Source of the DNA: Nocardia macrotermitis
Lineage (GTDB): Bacteria; Actinomycetota; Actinomycetes; Mycobacteriales; Mycobacteriaceae
Assembly (NCBI RefSeq): GCF_009604405.1
Contig: NZ_WEGK01000005.1
Coordinates: forward strand, 496,001-560,000
Direction of reading: 5' to 3'
DNA length: 64,000 nt
In this document: piece by piece, positions 1 through 8,318 of the stretch
Position numbering within the stretch: position 1 is the first letter of the stretch
How the letters are laid out: each line of letters begins with the position of its first letter
Translations under genes and position numbers: made by a program
Notes under the pieces: generated by a model
Databases searched by the model: none
Told to the model about the DNA's origin: nothing
Seen by the model: only the letters and a program-made list of their open reading frames with translations

Positions 1-473
1 TCGCCGGGCATGGCGTCCAGCAGCTCCTCGGTGACCGATTCGACGCGGTCCTGCAGACGGCGGATGGCGCGCGGGGTGAACGCCGCCGACACCGACCGCC
101 GCATCCGGGTGTGCTCGGGCGGGTCGATGACGAGCATGGACGGCGGTTCGACCGGATTCGGCGGCAGCGGGGCCAGCCTGGTCAGTCCGCGCAGCGGCCG
201 GGGGATGTCGAAACTCTCCGCGGCGCGGGTGCCCATCGCGTTGTCGCGCAGGATGTTCCGGCACAGATCGTGTTCGACGGTGACCCGGGCGAAGGGGGTG
301 CGGACCAGCCGCCCCCGCGCGCGGATCGATTCGAGCAACGGATACGGATCGTGGGTGATCGCGGGATCGCCGAACAGCTGCGCGAGCGGATCGCCCCGCC
401 GGGCGTACGTCTTGAGCGCCATCCGCGGCACGCCGTGCACCGACATCCAACGCAACCAGTACTGCGGTCCCAT
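1..473 (-). CDS. Cytochrome P450, N-terminal part (cut by window edge)
   Basis: This is the first ~157 codons of a cytochrome P450 monooxygenase. The frame is open from an ATG at 473 to the window edge, so the haem-binding cysteine region lies outside. Visible family features are a DPYPLLESIRARG stretch after the N-terminus, and then a PPSMLVIDPPEHTRMRR segment followed by FTPRAI, which is the usual P450 helix B'-C region ('D.PEHTRLRR...FTPR'). No membrane anchor is seen, as expected for a soluble bacterial P450. Substrate cannot be inferred. A pair of palindromic motifs about 90 bases upstream may be its operator. The P450 call is firm; the start is the first ATG and has no strong ribosome binding site. 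Confidence 0.85.
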   Translation of the reverse strand, partial: MGPQYWLRWMSVHGVPRMALKTYARRGDPLAQLFGDPAITHDPYPLLESIRARGRLVRTPFARVTVEHDLCRNILRDNAMGTRAAESFDIPRPLRGLTRLAPLPPNPVEPPSMLVIDPPEHTRMRRSVSAAFTPRAIRRLQDRVESVTEELLDAMPG

Positions 474-542
474 CACAACCCCCAAATCGTCGTTTCATCC
501 GGTTGGACATCCACGGTACGCACGCGTACTACTCGCGGAAAC

Positions 543-580
543 GTCCTACGGTCGGACTCGAACCCCTACCGCGGTAGGAC
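543..580. promoter_or_regulatory. Palindromic operator-like sequence upstream of the P450
   Basis: A perfect 14-bp palindrome (CCTACCGCGGTAGG, 565-578) sits inside a wider inverted repeat, GTCCTAC at 543-549 and GTAGGAC at 574-580. It lies 70-107 bases upstream of the P450 start. This looks like a TetR-type operator, but no regulator gene is visible nearby, so the binding protein is unknown. Confidence 0.4.
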
Positions 581-636
581 TGTCCCGACCCATGCTACGA
601 GCGCGATACCAGGGCGTACACACTTCTTTCCCAGCC

Positions 637-684
637 GCACCCGCTACCGGGAAAGGCACCCGGAACAGCCCACGAAGCGGGTGC
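637..684 (-). terminator. Nested hairpin downstream of the TIGR03089 gene
   Basis: GCACCCGCT (637-645) pairs with AGCGGGTGC (676-684), and CCGGG (647-651) pairs with CCCGG (659-663) inside it. It lies 46 bases past the stop of the minus-strand gene. There is no T-tract, as is common for actinobacterial terminators. Confidence 0.4.
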
Positions 685-729
685 GGATCCATGAAAATGG
701 TGCGGCAATCGGCCCGCCGCACAGACCGA

Positions 730-1446
730 TCAGGACCGCGTGACGGTGACCCGCTCGACGCCGACGCGGTGCTCCCGCTTCGCCGGATCGGCATGGTCGA
801 CCTGCACCAGCGACGCACCGGCGACATACACCGCGACCAACCCGTCGATCACCTCGGCGGCGGTCTCCCACGACCCCTCCGACAGCACCCGATCCTGCTC
901 CGAGAACCCTTGCCGCGCAGCCGATTTGCGAGCGGCGGCCAATACCTCCGCCACCGATTCGCCGTCCAGCGCCGCCCCCGCCCCCCGCGGATGGAACTGA
1001 TCGCCGTGCGCCCGCACCGACGTCGCGAAATCGGTGATCCCGAGCGGTAGATCACGCACCGGCCCACCCATCGCGTCCAGCGACAACGCCAGCACCTCGG
1101 CGATATCGGCCACCTCGTCGAACCGTCCCGGCGTGGTCAGTGCGAGTTCGGCGTCGTCGTCGGCCCGCAACACCACCTCCACCCCCGCCCACCAGCACCC
1201 CAGCAGCACCGCGGCGGTCTGCCAGTGCGCGGGCAGCAGCACCGCGACCCGCGCGCCCGGGGTGAGACCGAATTCGTCGCGAATCAGGTTGGCGGTCTTG
1301 GCCGCCCAGTTGGCCAGGGTCAGCGCGGACAGTTCGATGCGGGCGCCCGTCGCGTCGTCGTAATAGGTGATCCGCGGCCCGGCCGGATCCCGGGCCAGGA
1401 TCGGCTCCAGCAGCGCATCGGTCAGGGTCTGGTTCAGTTCACGCAT
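730..1446 (-). CDS. TIGR03089 family protein (truncated AMP-binding-like fold)
   Basis: A 238-residue protein resembling the N-terminal half of AMP-forming acyl-CoA synthetases: an opening that reads ITYYDDATGARIELSALTL, then LANWAAKTANLI and GARVAVLLPAHWQTAAVLLG, which matches the ANL-family N-terminal core. It lacks the phosphate-binding Ser/Thr-Gly loop and the C-terminal lid, so adenylation activity is not expected. This matches the actinobacterial family TIGR03089, whose function is unknown. Its ATG overlaps the end of the LCP gene by 13 bases, so the two are translationally linked; in related genomes the pair is also adjacent. A role linked to cell-wall ligation is inference only. Confidence 0.8.
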   Translation of the reverse strand: MRELNQTLTDALLEPILARDPAGPRITYYDDATGARIELSALTLANWAAKTANLIRDEFGLTPGARVAVLLPAHWQTAAVLLGCWWAGVEVVLRADDDAELALTTPGRFDEVADIAEVLALSLDAMGGPVRDLPLGITDFATSVRAHGDQFHPRGAGAALDGESVAEVLAAARKSAARQGFSEQDRVLSEGSWETAAEVIDGLVAVYVAGASLVQVDHADPAKREHRVGVERVTVTRS

Positions 1447-2945
1447 TTCGGTCCGTTCTGGCCTGCGTCGATGGGAGCCGCGGGCGGGACCGGAGTCGCC
1501 GTGGTCGAACTCCCCGACGTATCGAACAGTTCGCCCGCCGCCGAGCCCGGACCAGAGTAGTCACCGGCCAGCACCACCCGCACGGCCCCCTCCGCCATCC
1601 CCGGCACCGCCAGCACCGGCAGCCCGCCCAGCGCCTTGGCCACCGCCGCGGCCTTGGCGTCGGTGGTCTTCGCCGCCAGCACCCGGCTCGTCGACACCGG
1701 CGCGCCCGCCCAGTTGTCCACCGTGCCGGTGCGGAAACCCTTGCCCGTCAACGCCTGTGCCACCTGCCCGGCCAGTCCCGAGGTGTCGCTCGCGTTGTAG
1801 ACATCCGCGGTGACCTGCGCGGGGGTGACGCCGCCCGAACCGGATCGGCCGACCAGCGAGGCGACATAGGTGCGGACCGCGGAGGTGTCCACCCGCACCA
1901 CCGATTCGCCGTCGTCGGTGGTGCCGTTGAGATCGGCCACCGGAATCGTCTCGAAACGCACCTGACCGCCGGTGAGATCCTGCAACTGCTTCATGAAATC
2001 GATGACGTTCCACTTGTCGTCCAGCACGATGGTGCGCCCGACCGCCTTGCTGAGCGCGTCCAGCTTGGTCGGATTCGCGAGGATCTGCGCGCTGAGCGCC
2101 TGATGCACCAGAGAGGCCATGTACACCTGCTGACGCACGATCCGGTCCAGATCCCCGCGCGGCAACTCGTGCCGCTGACGCACGAAGCTCAGCGCCTGCG
2201 CGCCGTTGAGCCGCTGCACCCCCGCAGGGAAGTCCGCACCCGACATCGGCTCGTCGACCGCGTTGTTCAAACAGACCTGCACCCCGCCCACGGCATCGGT
2301 GAGCAGCACGAATCCCAGCAGCCCGACCTCGGCGTAGTGGTCGACCGTGATACCGGTCAGCTCGGCCACCGTCTTGATCAACGCCTCGCGCCCGGCCTGG
2401 GTGGACTGCTTGTCCGCCTCGGCGTCCGAGACGCCCTTCGCGGCGAGTTTCTGCCGGGCCAGTTCCTTGGTCGACCCGTACGCCGAATTGATCTTGCCCT
2501 TGCCGATACCCGGAATGTCCACGTAGGAGTCGCGGGGGATCGAGATGGCCGTGGCCGAGCGGCCGTTGTTGGGGATGCGGATCAGGATGATGGTGTCGGT
2601 GTTGGTGCCGACCTCGTCCCCGGCGTGCAGCATCGCGCGTTCGGCCGAGCTGAGTGGATTGCCGTGCGCGTCGGTGCGGCTGTCGATACCGACCATGAGG
2701 ATGTCGGTCGCGCCGTCGCTGCCGCCGCCCAGGCCCAGATCGCCGATCCGCTCGATTCCGGAGATCAGTCCGTCGATGCTGTGCCAGCCGAAGCCGGTGA
2801 CGACGAAGATCAGGGCCGCCAGGGCCGCGACCAGCAATCGGCCCGGACGGCGTCGAGGCGATCGGCCGGGCCGGGCGGAAGACAGCTGCTGCGGCAATGC
2901 TCTGATCCTTTCGGCCACGCCTTGAAGAGAACTCTTTTCACGCAT
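1434..2945 (-). CDS. LytR-CpsA-Psr (LCP) family cell-wall ligase
   Basis: A 503-residue membrane-anchored LCP phosphotransferase. It has an Arg-rich cytoplasmic N-terminus, one membrane segment at about residues 37-58 and an extracellular LCP domain beginning with ILMVGIDSRTD. Conserved family residues are visible in IPRDSYVDIPG, GKINSAYG and SFVRQRHELPRGDLDR. The C-terminal ~110 residues form a LytR_C domain (VTADVYNASDTSGLAGQVAQ). In mycobacteria and corynebacteria the orthologue joins arabinogalactan to peptidoglycan. It is divergent from rmlD, which makes the dTDP-rhamnose used in that linker, supporting the same job here. Length and domain order are typical of the two-domain mycobacterial type (Rv3267-like). 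Confidence 0.92.
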   Translation of the reverse strand: MREKSSLQGVAERIRALPQQLSSARPGRSPRRRPGRLLVAALAALIFVVTGFGWHSIDGLISGIERIGDLGLGGGSDGATDILMVGIDSRTDAHGNPLSSAERAMLHAGDEVGTNTDTIILIRIPNNGRSATAISIPRDSYVDIPGIGKGKINSAYGSTKELARQKLAAKGVSDAEADKQSTQAGREALIKTVAELTGITVDHYAEVGLLGFVLLTDAVGGVQVCLNNAVDEPMSGADFPAGVQRLNGAQALSFVRQRHELPRGDLDRIVRQQVYMASLVHQALSAQILANPTKLDALSKAVGRTIVLDDKWNVIDFMKQLQDLTGGQVRFETIPVADLNGTTDDGESVVRVDTSAVRTYVASLVGRSGSGGVTPAQVTADVYNASDTSGLAGQVAQALTGKGFRTGTVDNWAGAPVSTSRVLAAKTTDAKAAAVAKALGGLPVLAVPGMAEGAVRVVLAGDYSGPGSAAGELFDTSGSSTTATPVPPAAPIDAGQNGPKCVN

Positions 2946-3026
2946 CGACCCCGTGATCCGAGGCTAACCAACACAGTCGCGGGCACCCCTGAGGCGCGGC
3001 GGGCGTGGCGTGCCAGACTGACCCGC

Positions 3027-3893
3027 GTGTGCCCAGAAATTTCCCGGCGTGTGGTGGTGACCGGCGCGGGTGGACAGCTCGGCCGGGCAGTGCGCGCCCA
3101 GGCTCCTGATGCCGTGGCGCTGCGACGCGAGGATCTCGACATCACCGACGACGCGGCCGTGCGCGCGGTCCTCGAACCCGGTGACGTGGTGCTCAACTGC
3201 GCCGCCTACACCGCCGTCGACGCCGCCGAATCCGATGTCGCGGGCGCGTTCGCCCGCAACGAGACCGGCCCGGCGGTGCTGGCCGCGGCCTGTACCGCGG
3301 TGCGCGCCACCCTGATTCACGTCTCCACCGACTACGTCTTCGACGGGACCGGGACCAGCCCGTACGAGCCCAGCGACGCGACCGGGCCGACCACCGTCTA
3401 CGGCCGCTCCAAACTGGCCGGTGAACAGGCGGTGCTGCGCTGCGCGCCCGACGCGCACGTCGTGCGCACGGCCTGGGTGTACACCGGTGATCAGCGCGAT
3501 TTCGTCGCGACCATGCGTCGGCTGGAACGCGAACGCGACACCGTGTCGGTGGTGAACGACCAGATCGGTTCCCCCACCTTCGCCCCGGATCTGGCCGCGG
3601 GTCTGCTCGAGCTGGCGCGATCGATCGACTCCGGTGCGGACGGTATCGCGCCGATCCTGCACGCCACCAACGCCGGACAGGCCAGCTGGTTCGACCTGGC
3701 CCGCGCGGTGTTCGCGGGAGTGGGCGCGGATCCGGAACGGGTGCGTCCGTGCAGCAGCGCGGAATATCCGAGTTCCACACCGCGCCCGGCATATTCGGTG
3801 TTGTCGAACCGTGCCTGGACCGCGTCCGGACTGACTCCGCTGCGCGATTGGCGGTCCGCACTCGACGACGCGCTGACCCGTCTCGACCAGTAG
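3027..3893 (+). CDS. rmlD: dTDP-4-dehydrorhamnose reductase RmlD
   Basis: A 288-residue short-chain-type reductase for the last step of dTDP-L-rhamnose synthesis, needed for the arabinogalactan-peptidoglycan linker. The NAD(P) motif GAGGQLG is near the N-terminus, STDYVFDG and the YGRSKLAGE catalytic Tyr-x3-Lys are in the middle, and NDQIGSPTFAPDLA lies in the substrate region. The open frame extends far upstream; the GTG at 3027 is chosen because it precedes the Rossmann strand by about nine residues, and a GTG at 3051 is a shorter option. It is divergent from the LCP ligase and nine bases upstream of wbbL, so rmlD-wbbL-manC probably form one operon. Confidence 0.93.
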   Translation: MCPEISRRVVVTGAGGQLGRAVRAQAPDAVALRREDLDITDDAAVRAVLEPGDVVLNCAAYTAVDAAESDVAGAFARNETGPAVLAAACTAVRATLIHVSTDYVFDGTGTSPYEPSDATGPTTVYGRSKLAGEQAVLRCAPDAHVVRTAWVYTGDQRDFVATMRRLERERDTVSVVNDQIGSPTFAPDLAAGLLELARSIDSGADGIAPILHATNAGQASWFDLARAVFAGVGADPERVRPCSSAEYPSSTPRPAYSVLSNRAWTASGLTPLRDWRSALDDALTRLDQ

Positions 3894-3902
3894 GCTGCAC
3901 CG

Positions 3903-4820
3903 GTGAACTCTTCGGATGCAGTAGAACGGCAAGACGGTGAAACGACCGCCACACCCCGACTGGTCGTCGTCACCGTGACCTATTCGCCGGGCGAGCATCT
4001 AGAGCACTTCATCAGCACGCTGACCACCGCGACCGGCGAGAAACCGCAGGTCATCCTGGCCGACAACGGTTCCGACGACGGCACTCCCGAACTCGCGGCC
4101 GAGGCCAACGAGCATGTGCGGCTGCTGCGCACCGGCGGCAACATCGGCTACGGCGGCGCGATCAACCGCGCGGTGGCGGAGATCGACCCGGACATCGAGT
4201 TCATCGTCATCTCGAACCCGGACATCCGCTGGGGCACCGATGCGATCGACATCCTGCTCGAGGCCGCGCAGCGCTGGCCGCGCGCCGGGGCGATCGGTCC
4301 GATGGTGCGCGAACCCGACGGCAGCGTGTACCCGTCGGCGCGGTCGGTGCCCGGCATCCTGGACGGCGCCGGACACGCCTTGCTCGGCAGCGTCTGGCCG
4401 GGTAACCCCTGGACACAGCGTTATCGGCAGGACAACGAGGCCGTCGCCGAACGCACCGTCGGCTGGCTCTCGGGCTCGTGTCTGCTGGTGCGCCGCGCCG
4501 CGTTCGACAGCATCGAGGGCTTCGACTCCCGGTACTTCATGTACATGGAGGACGTCGACTTCGGCGATCGGATGGGCCGCGCGGGCTGGCACAACGTCTT
4601 CGTGCCCGCGGCCGAGGTCACCCACGCCAAGGGGCACGCGGCCGGACGTCATCCGGAAACGATGTTGCCCGCCCATCACGCCTCGGCCTACCGTTTCCAG
4701 GCCGATCGGCATCCGCACTGGTGGCAGGCGCCGTTGCGGGTGGCGCTCAAGGCCGGACTTGCGATTCGCTGCCGGCTTGCGGTTCGATCTGCGCTGCGTG
4801 AGCGTGACGCCCAGAGCTGA
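3903..4820 (+). CDS. wbbL: Rhamnosyltransferase WbbL (glycosyltransferase family 2)
   Basis: A 305-residue GT2 glycosyltransferase that, in mycobacteria, adds L-rhamnose to decaprenyl-PP-GlcNAc to build the arabinogalactan linker. It has the GT-A start (VVTVTYSPGEHLEHFI), the nucleotide-binding ADNGSDDGT motif, and ISNPDIRW in the place of the metal-binding DxD. Further on are WLSGSCLLVRR and MYMEDVDFGDR, an ED motif typical of rhamnosyl GT2 enzymes. No membrane segment is seen. The GTG start follows rmlD by nine bases. The direct neighbourhood (rmlD, then mannose-1-phosphate guanylyltransferase) is the same as in M. tuberculosis, supporting the specific assignment. Confidence 0.92.
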   Translation: MNSSDAVERQDGETTATPRLVVVTVTYSPGEHLEHFISTLTTATGEKPQVILADNGSDDGTPELAAEANEHVRLLRTGGNIGYGGAINRAVAEIDPDIEFIVISNPDIRWGTDAIDILLEAAQRWPRAGAIGPMVREPDGSVYPSARSVPGILDGAGHALLGSVWPGNPWTQRYRQDNEAVAERTVGWLSGSCLLVRRAAFDSIEGFDSRYFMYMEDVDFGDRMGRAGWHNVFVPAAEVTHAKGHAAGRHPETMLPAHHASAYRFQADRHPHWWQAPLRVALKAGLAIRCRLAVRSALRERDAQS

Positions 4821-4873
4821 CGCGACGACTACCAGCCACGCCCGCGTGGACCGAACCTGACAAGGGGAGATTG

Positions 4874-5986
4874 ATGGCGGACAACACTGACGGCCGCAGC
4901 ACCGGGTCCGAGCCCGGTACCGTGGCCGACGCGGTGATCCTGGTGGGAGGTCAGGGCACCCGGCTGCGCCCGTTGACGCTCTCCGCGCCCAAACCGATGC
5001 TGCCCGTCGCGGGTCTGCCGTTCCTGCACCATCTGCTGGCCCGGATCGCCGACGCCGGCATCACGCACGTGGTGCTGGGCACCTCGTTCAAGGCCGAGGT
5101 GTTCGAGGAACACTTCGGCGACGGGTCCGAGCTGGGGCTGGATCTGGAGTACGTGACCGAGACCGAACCGCTGGGCACCGGCGGCGGCATCCGCAACGTG
5201 CTGCCCAAACTGCGCGCGGACACCGTGCTGGTGTTCAACGGTGACGTGCTCGGTGGCGCGGATCTGGGCGCGGTGCTCGATACGCACGTCGCGACCAACG
5301 CCGATGTGACGCTGCATCTGGTGCGGGTGAGCGATCCGCGCGCGTTCGGCTGTGTGCCGACCGACGATTCGGGCCGGGTGACCGCGTTCCTGGAGAAGAC
5401 GCAGGATCCGCCGACCGATCAGATCAACGCCGGATGCTACGTGTTCCGCCGCGAGTACATCGAGAAGATCCCGACCGGGCGTCCGGTGTCGGTGGAGCGC
5501 GAGGTGTTCCCGTCGCTGCTGGCCGAGGGCGCGCACATCCAGGGCCACGTCGACGTCTCGTACTGGCGCGATATGGGCACCCCCGAGGATTTCGTGCGCG
5601 GTTCGGCGGATCTGGTGCGCGGTATCGCGCCCTCGCCCGCTCTGCCCGGACAACGCGGTGAGGCGCTGGTGCATCCCGGTGCCGGAGTCGCTCCCGGCGC
5701 GCTGCTGATCGGCGGCACGGTCGTCGGTCGCGGTGCGGAGGTCGGCGCGGGCGCGCGGCTGGACGGTGCGGTGCTGTTCGACGGCGCGCGCGTGGAAGCC
5801 GGTGCGACAGTGGAACGTTCGATCATCGGCTTCGGCGCCCGCATCGGCCCGCGTGCCCTGGTCCGCGACGCGGTGATCGGTGACGGCGCGAACGTCGGCG
5901 CCCGCTGCGAACTCCTGCGCGGCGCCCGCATCTGGCCCGGCGTCGACCTCCCCGACGGCGGCATCCGCTTCTCCACGGACGTCTAG
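4874..5986 (+). CDS. manC: Mannose-1-phosphate guanylyltransferase (GDP-mannose pyrophosphorylase)
   Basis: A 370-residue sugar nucleotidyltransferase making GDP-mannose for mannolipids, lipomannan and glycoprotein mannosylation. The N-terminal domain carries the signature GGQGTRLRPLTLSAPKPMLP, then FNGDVLGG with the catalytic Asp. The C-terminal ~110 residues are hexapeptide repeats of a left-handed beta helix. The ATG at 4874 is chosen over the TTG three bases earlier because an AAGGGGAGA ribosome binding site ends just upstream. It follows wbbL by 53 bases. Together with manA and the phosphomannomutase at 9.3-13.2 kb the full route from fructose-6-phosphate to GDP-mannose lies within this window. 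Confidence 0.9.
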   Translation: MADNTDGRSTGSEPGTVADAVILVGGQGTRLRPLTLSAPKPMLPVAGLPFLHHLLARIADAGITHVVLGTSFKAEVFEEHFGDGSELGLDLEYVTETEPLGTGGGIRNVLPKLRADTVLVFNGDVLGGADLGAVLDTHVATNADVTLHLVRVSDPRAFGCVPTDDSGRVTAFLEKTQDPPTDQINAGCYVFRREYIEKIPTGRPVSVEREVFPSLLAEGAHIQGHVDVSYWRDMGTPEDFVRGSADLVRGIAPSPALPGQRGEALVHPGAGVAPGALLIGGTVVGRGAEVGAGARLDGAVLFDGARVEAGATVERSIIGFGARIGPRALVRDAVIGDGANVGARCELLRGARIWPGVDLPDGGIRFSTDV

Positions 5987-6017
5987 GGGTCAGACATCCC
6001 TGGAGCTTGGATGTCAA

Positions 6018-6078
6018 GCGGCGATATCCCAGGGTAGGCGGCGATGCCTCGGGGCAGGTGGTGATGTCCCGTGGTCAG
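6018..6078 (+). repeat. Three imperfect tandem 20-21-bp units
   Basis: Units at 6018-6037, 6038-6057 and 6058-6078 share the pattern GYGGYGATRYCYC..GG..AG. The first is GCGGCGATATCCCAGGGTAG. They lie just past the mannose-1-phosphate guanylyltransferase stop and before the 181-bp duplication; this is a minisatellite-like tract with no coding role seen. Confidence 0.65.
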
Positions 6079-6084
6079 GCGTCC

Positions 6085-6448
6085 GACTCGACCATGGATT
6101 CGTGCACGGCGCAGACAGCGCACGGACGTCGGCCATCGCACCGTGACCGGCGTCGCGGCTGCGGACACCGGTTCGTCGTTCGCGGCGATTCCGACCGTGC
6201 GCCGATCGCGGCTGTTGCGGTGTGGCGACTCCGTCGCACGCCGATCGGTTCGAGTGACCATGTCGACCTCGACCATGGATTCGTGCACGGCGCAGACAGC
6301 GCACGGACGTCGGCTATCGCACCGTGACCGGCGTCGCGGTCGCGGATACCGGTTCGTCGTTCGCGGTGATTCCGACCGTGCGCCGATCGCGGCTGTTGCG
6401 GTGTGGTGACTCCGTCGCACGCCGATCGGCTCGAGTGACCATGTCGAC
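6085..6448 (-). pseudogene. Two tandem 181-bp remnants of a WS/DGAT gene 3' end
   Basis: Two copies (6085-6265 and 6266-6446, exact period 181) are nearly identical to each other. Read on the minus strand, each resembles the last ~150 bases of the WS/DGAT gene at 40159-41610: the segments giving 'GITSYDGRVFYGL...DAMADIGVL...AVHESM' can be lined up base for base around GGTGATTCCGA, TTGCGG, and GTGCACGAATCCATGG. A two-base deletion splits the MAD.. and AVHESM frames, and the rest of the gene is absent. So these look like decayed, duplicated gene ends, probably from a former WS/DGAT paralogue. No intact gene is present in 5987-6496; the remainder holds only the short tandem units listed separately. 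Confidence 0.6.
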
Positions 6449-6496
6449 GAGTCGGGCGGTGGTGTGCCCGGTCCGCTCGCACCTACCATGGTGATC

Positions 6497-7963
6497 ATGG
6501 ACGTCGCCGTTGTCGGATCCGGGCCGAATGGTCTTGCCGCGGCGGTGATCTGCGCCCGCGCGGGGCTCGATGTGCAGGTGTTCGAGGCGGCCGATACTCC
6601 GGGTGGCGGCTGCCGTACCGCCGAGACCACCCTGCCGGGTTTCCGACACGACGAGTGCGCGGGCGCGCATCCGATGGCGGTGGCATCTCCGTTCTTCCGC
6701 GCGTTCGACCTGCCCGCGCAGGGGGTCGAGCTGCTCACCCCCGAGATCTCCTACGCGCACCCGCTCGACGGTGGCGCGGCCGGGCTGGCCTGGCGCGATC
6801 TGGATCGCACGGTGGCCGGGCTGGGGCGCGACGGTGCGGCGTGGCGGAGGTTGTTCGGCCCGCTGGTGCGGAACTGGCGCGAACTCGTGGATCTGGCGAT
6901 GTCCGACACTCGCCATCCGCCGCTGGACGTGTTCGCCGGTGTGCGGTTCGGCAGGCGGCTGCTGGAACAGTCGTCGCCGCTGTGGAATCTGCGTTTTCGC
7001 GAGGATGCCGCCGCCGCGCTGTTCACCGGGGTGTCCGCGCACGCGATCGTCCCGCCGCGCGCGTTCTCGGCCGCGGGCGTCGGACTGTTGCTCGGCACCC
7101 TCGCGCACGTGGACGGCTGGGCGATTCCGCGCGGCGGCAGCAGTGCCATCATCGAGGCGCTGGTTCGCGCACTCGAAGCGGCGGGCGGGCGCATCACGAC
7201 CGGTCGTCGCGTCGACTCCCTCGACGAATTACGCGGTGCGCGAACAGTTCTGCTCGACACCGCGCCCGCGGAACTGCTGCGATTGGGCGGTGATCGCCTG
7301 CCCGCGCGGTACGCGGCGCAACTCTCCCGGGTGCGCTACGGCGGTGCGGCCTGCAAGGTGGATTTCGCCTTGTCGGGCCCGGTGCCGTGGCGGACACGCG
7401 ACTGTGCGCTGGCCGGGACGCTACATCTGGTCGGTACCCGCGCCGAGGCGCTCGCCGTCGAACGTGACGTCGCCGCCGGACGTCATGCCGACAAGCCGTA
7501 CGTCCTGGCCATCCAGCCCGGCGTCGTCGACAATTCCCGCGCACCGCAGGGCAAACACACGCTCTACACCTACGCCCACGTCCCCAACGGCTCCACCCGC
7601 GACGTCAGCGCCGAGGTGATCGCCCAGGTCGAACGTTTCGCTCCCGGCTTCCGCGACCTGATCCTGGACCGGCACGTCCGCACCGCCGCACAGATGCCCG
7701 CCTACAACGCGAACTACATCGGCGGTGACATCTCCGCCGGCGCAATGACGTTGCGCCAGACCCTCTTACGCCCCACCCCCCGCTGGAACCCGTACTCCAC
7801 CCCCCTCCCCGGCGTCTATCTCTGCTCGGCCTCCACCCCACCCGGCCCCGGCGTCCACGGCATGTCCGGCCTGCACGCGGCCTCCCACGCCCTGCGCACC
7901 CGCTTCGACATCCACACCAACCCCCTCACCCTCGCCGCCGGAACCCCCGCGATCCGCAGCTGA
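6497..7963 (+). CDS. FAD-dependent oxidoreductase, phytoene-desaturase-like
   Basis: A 488-residue flavoprotein of the phytoene desaturase/PYROXD2 class of amine-oxidase-fold enzymes. It opens with the dinucleotide-binding VAVVGSGPNGLAAA (residues 3-16) and VFEAADTPGGG; it ends with the FAD-binding C-terminal motif PGVYLCSASTPPGPGVHGMSG. The middle contains a second Rossmann-like strand region and the IPRGGSSAIIEALV motif typical of the family. The true substrate is unknown; carotenoid genes are not nearby. Possible starts are ATG 6488, GTG 6491 and ATG 6497; the last is chosen because it begins exactly at the conserved MDVAVVGSG. A single-gene unit bordered by repeat-rich gaps on both sides. 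Confidence 0.85.
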   Translation: MDVAVVGSGPNGLAAAVICARAGLDVQVFEAADTPGGGCRTAETTLPGFRHDECAGAHPMAVASPFFRAFDLPAQGVELLTPEISYAHPLDGGAAGLAWRDLDRTVAGLGRDGAAWRRLFGPLVRNWRELVDLAMSDTRHPPLDVFAGVRFGRRLLEQSSPLWNLRFREDAAAALFTGVSAHAIVPPRAFSAAGVGLLLGTLAHVDGWAIPRGGSSAIIEALVRALEAAGGRITTGRRVDSLDELRGARTVLLDTAPAELLRLGGDRLPARYAAQLSRVRYGGAACKVDFALSGPVPWRTRDCALAGTLHLVGTRAEALAVERDVAAGRHADKPYVLAIQPGVVDNSRAPQGKHTLYTYAHVPNGSTRDVSAEVIAQVERFAPGFRDLILDRHVRTAAQMPAYNANYIGGDISAGAMTLRQTLLRPTPRWNPYSTPLPGVYLCSASTPPGPGVHGMSGLHAASHALRTRFDIHTNPLTLAAGTPAIRS

Positions 7964-8130
7964 TCCCCACCGACCGACTCGGCCGCACCACGATCCGATC
8001 GCCTCGACGAATGCGAGAACCAGTCATAATCGCTGTTTCGTCCGCCCAGCAGCAGCGAGAACAAGCCCCCGCCTCCGGCGCGACGTCGATCACCGTGGAC
8101 GGCACCTTGTAAGGGATGCCTTTCCGGTAA

Positions 8131-8274
8131 TCTGATGCGCGCGGGGATTCGGCGCACCCACCTGTGCTGTGTGACAAGGGAATTCGAGCGATGAGGGAAT
8201 TCGAGTCCGATGATCTGATGCGCGCGGGGATTCGGCGCACCCACCTGTGCTGTGCGACGAGGGAATTCGAGCGA
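8131..8274 (+). repeat. Two 61-bp direct repeats 83 bp apart
   Basis: A 61-bp unit beginning TCTGATGCGCGCGGGGATTC occurs at 8131-8191 and again at 8214-8274 with two or three differences. A smaller repeat, GAGGGAATTCGAG / AAGGGATTCGAG, follows each. The whole gap 7964-8318 contains no convincing gene on either strand. Confidence 0.75.
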
Positions 8275-8318
8275 CAAGGGATTCGAGCAGCGGCCCTGTG
8301 GGTGCGGTCTGTCGTGGC

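Noticed and set aside
547..575. A tRNA T-arm-like sequence (minus-strand GGGGTTCGAGTCC)
   Set aside because: Only two of the five T-stem pairs form and there is no acceptor or anticodon arm nearby; it fits a palindromic operator instead.
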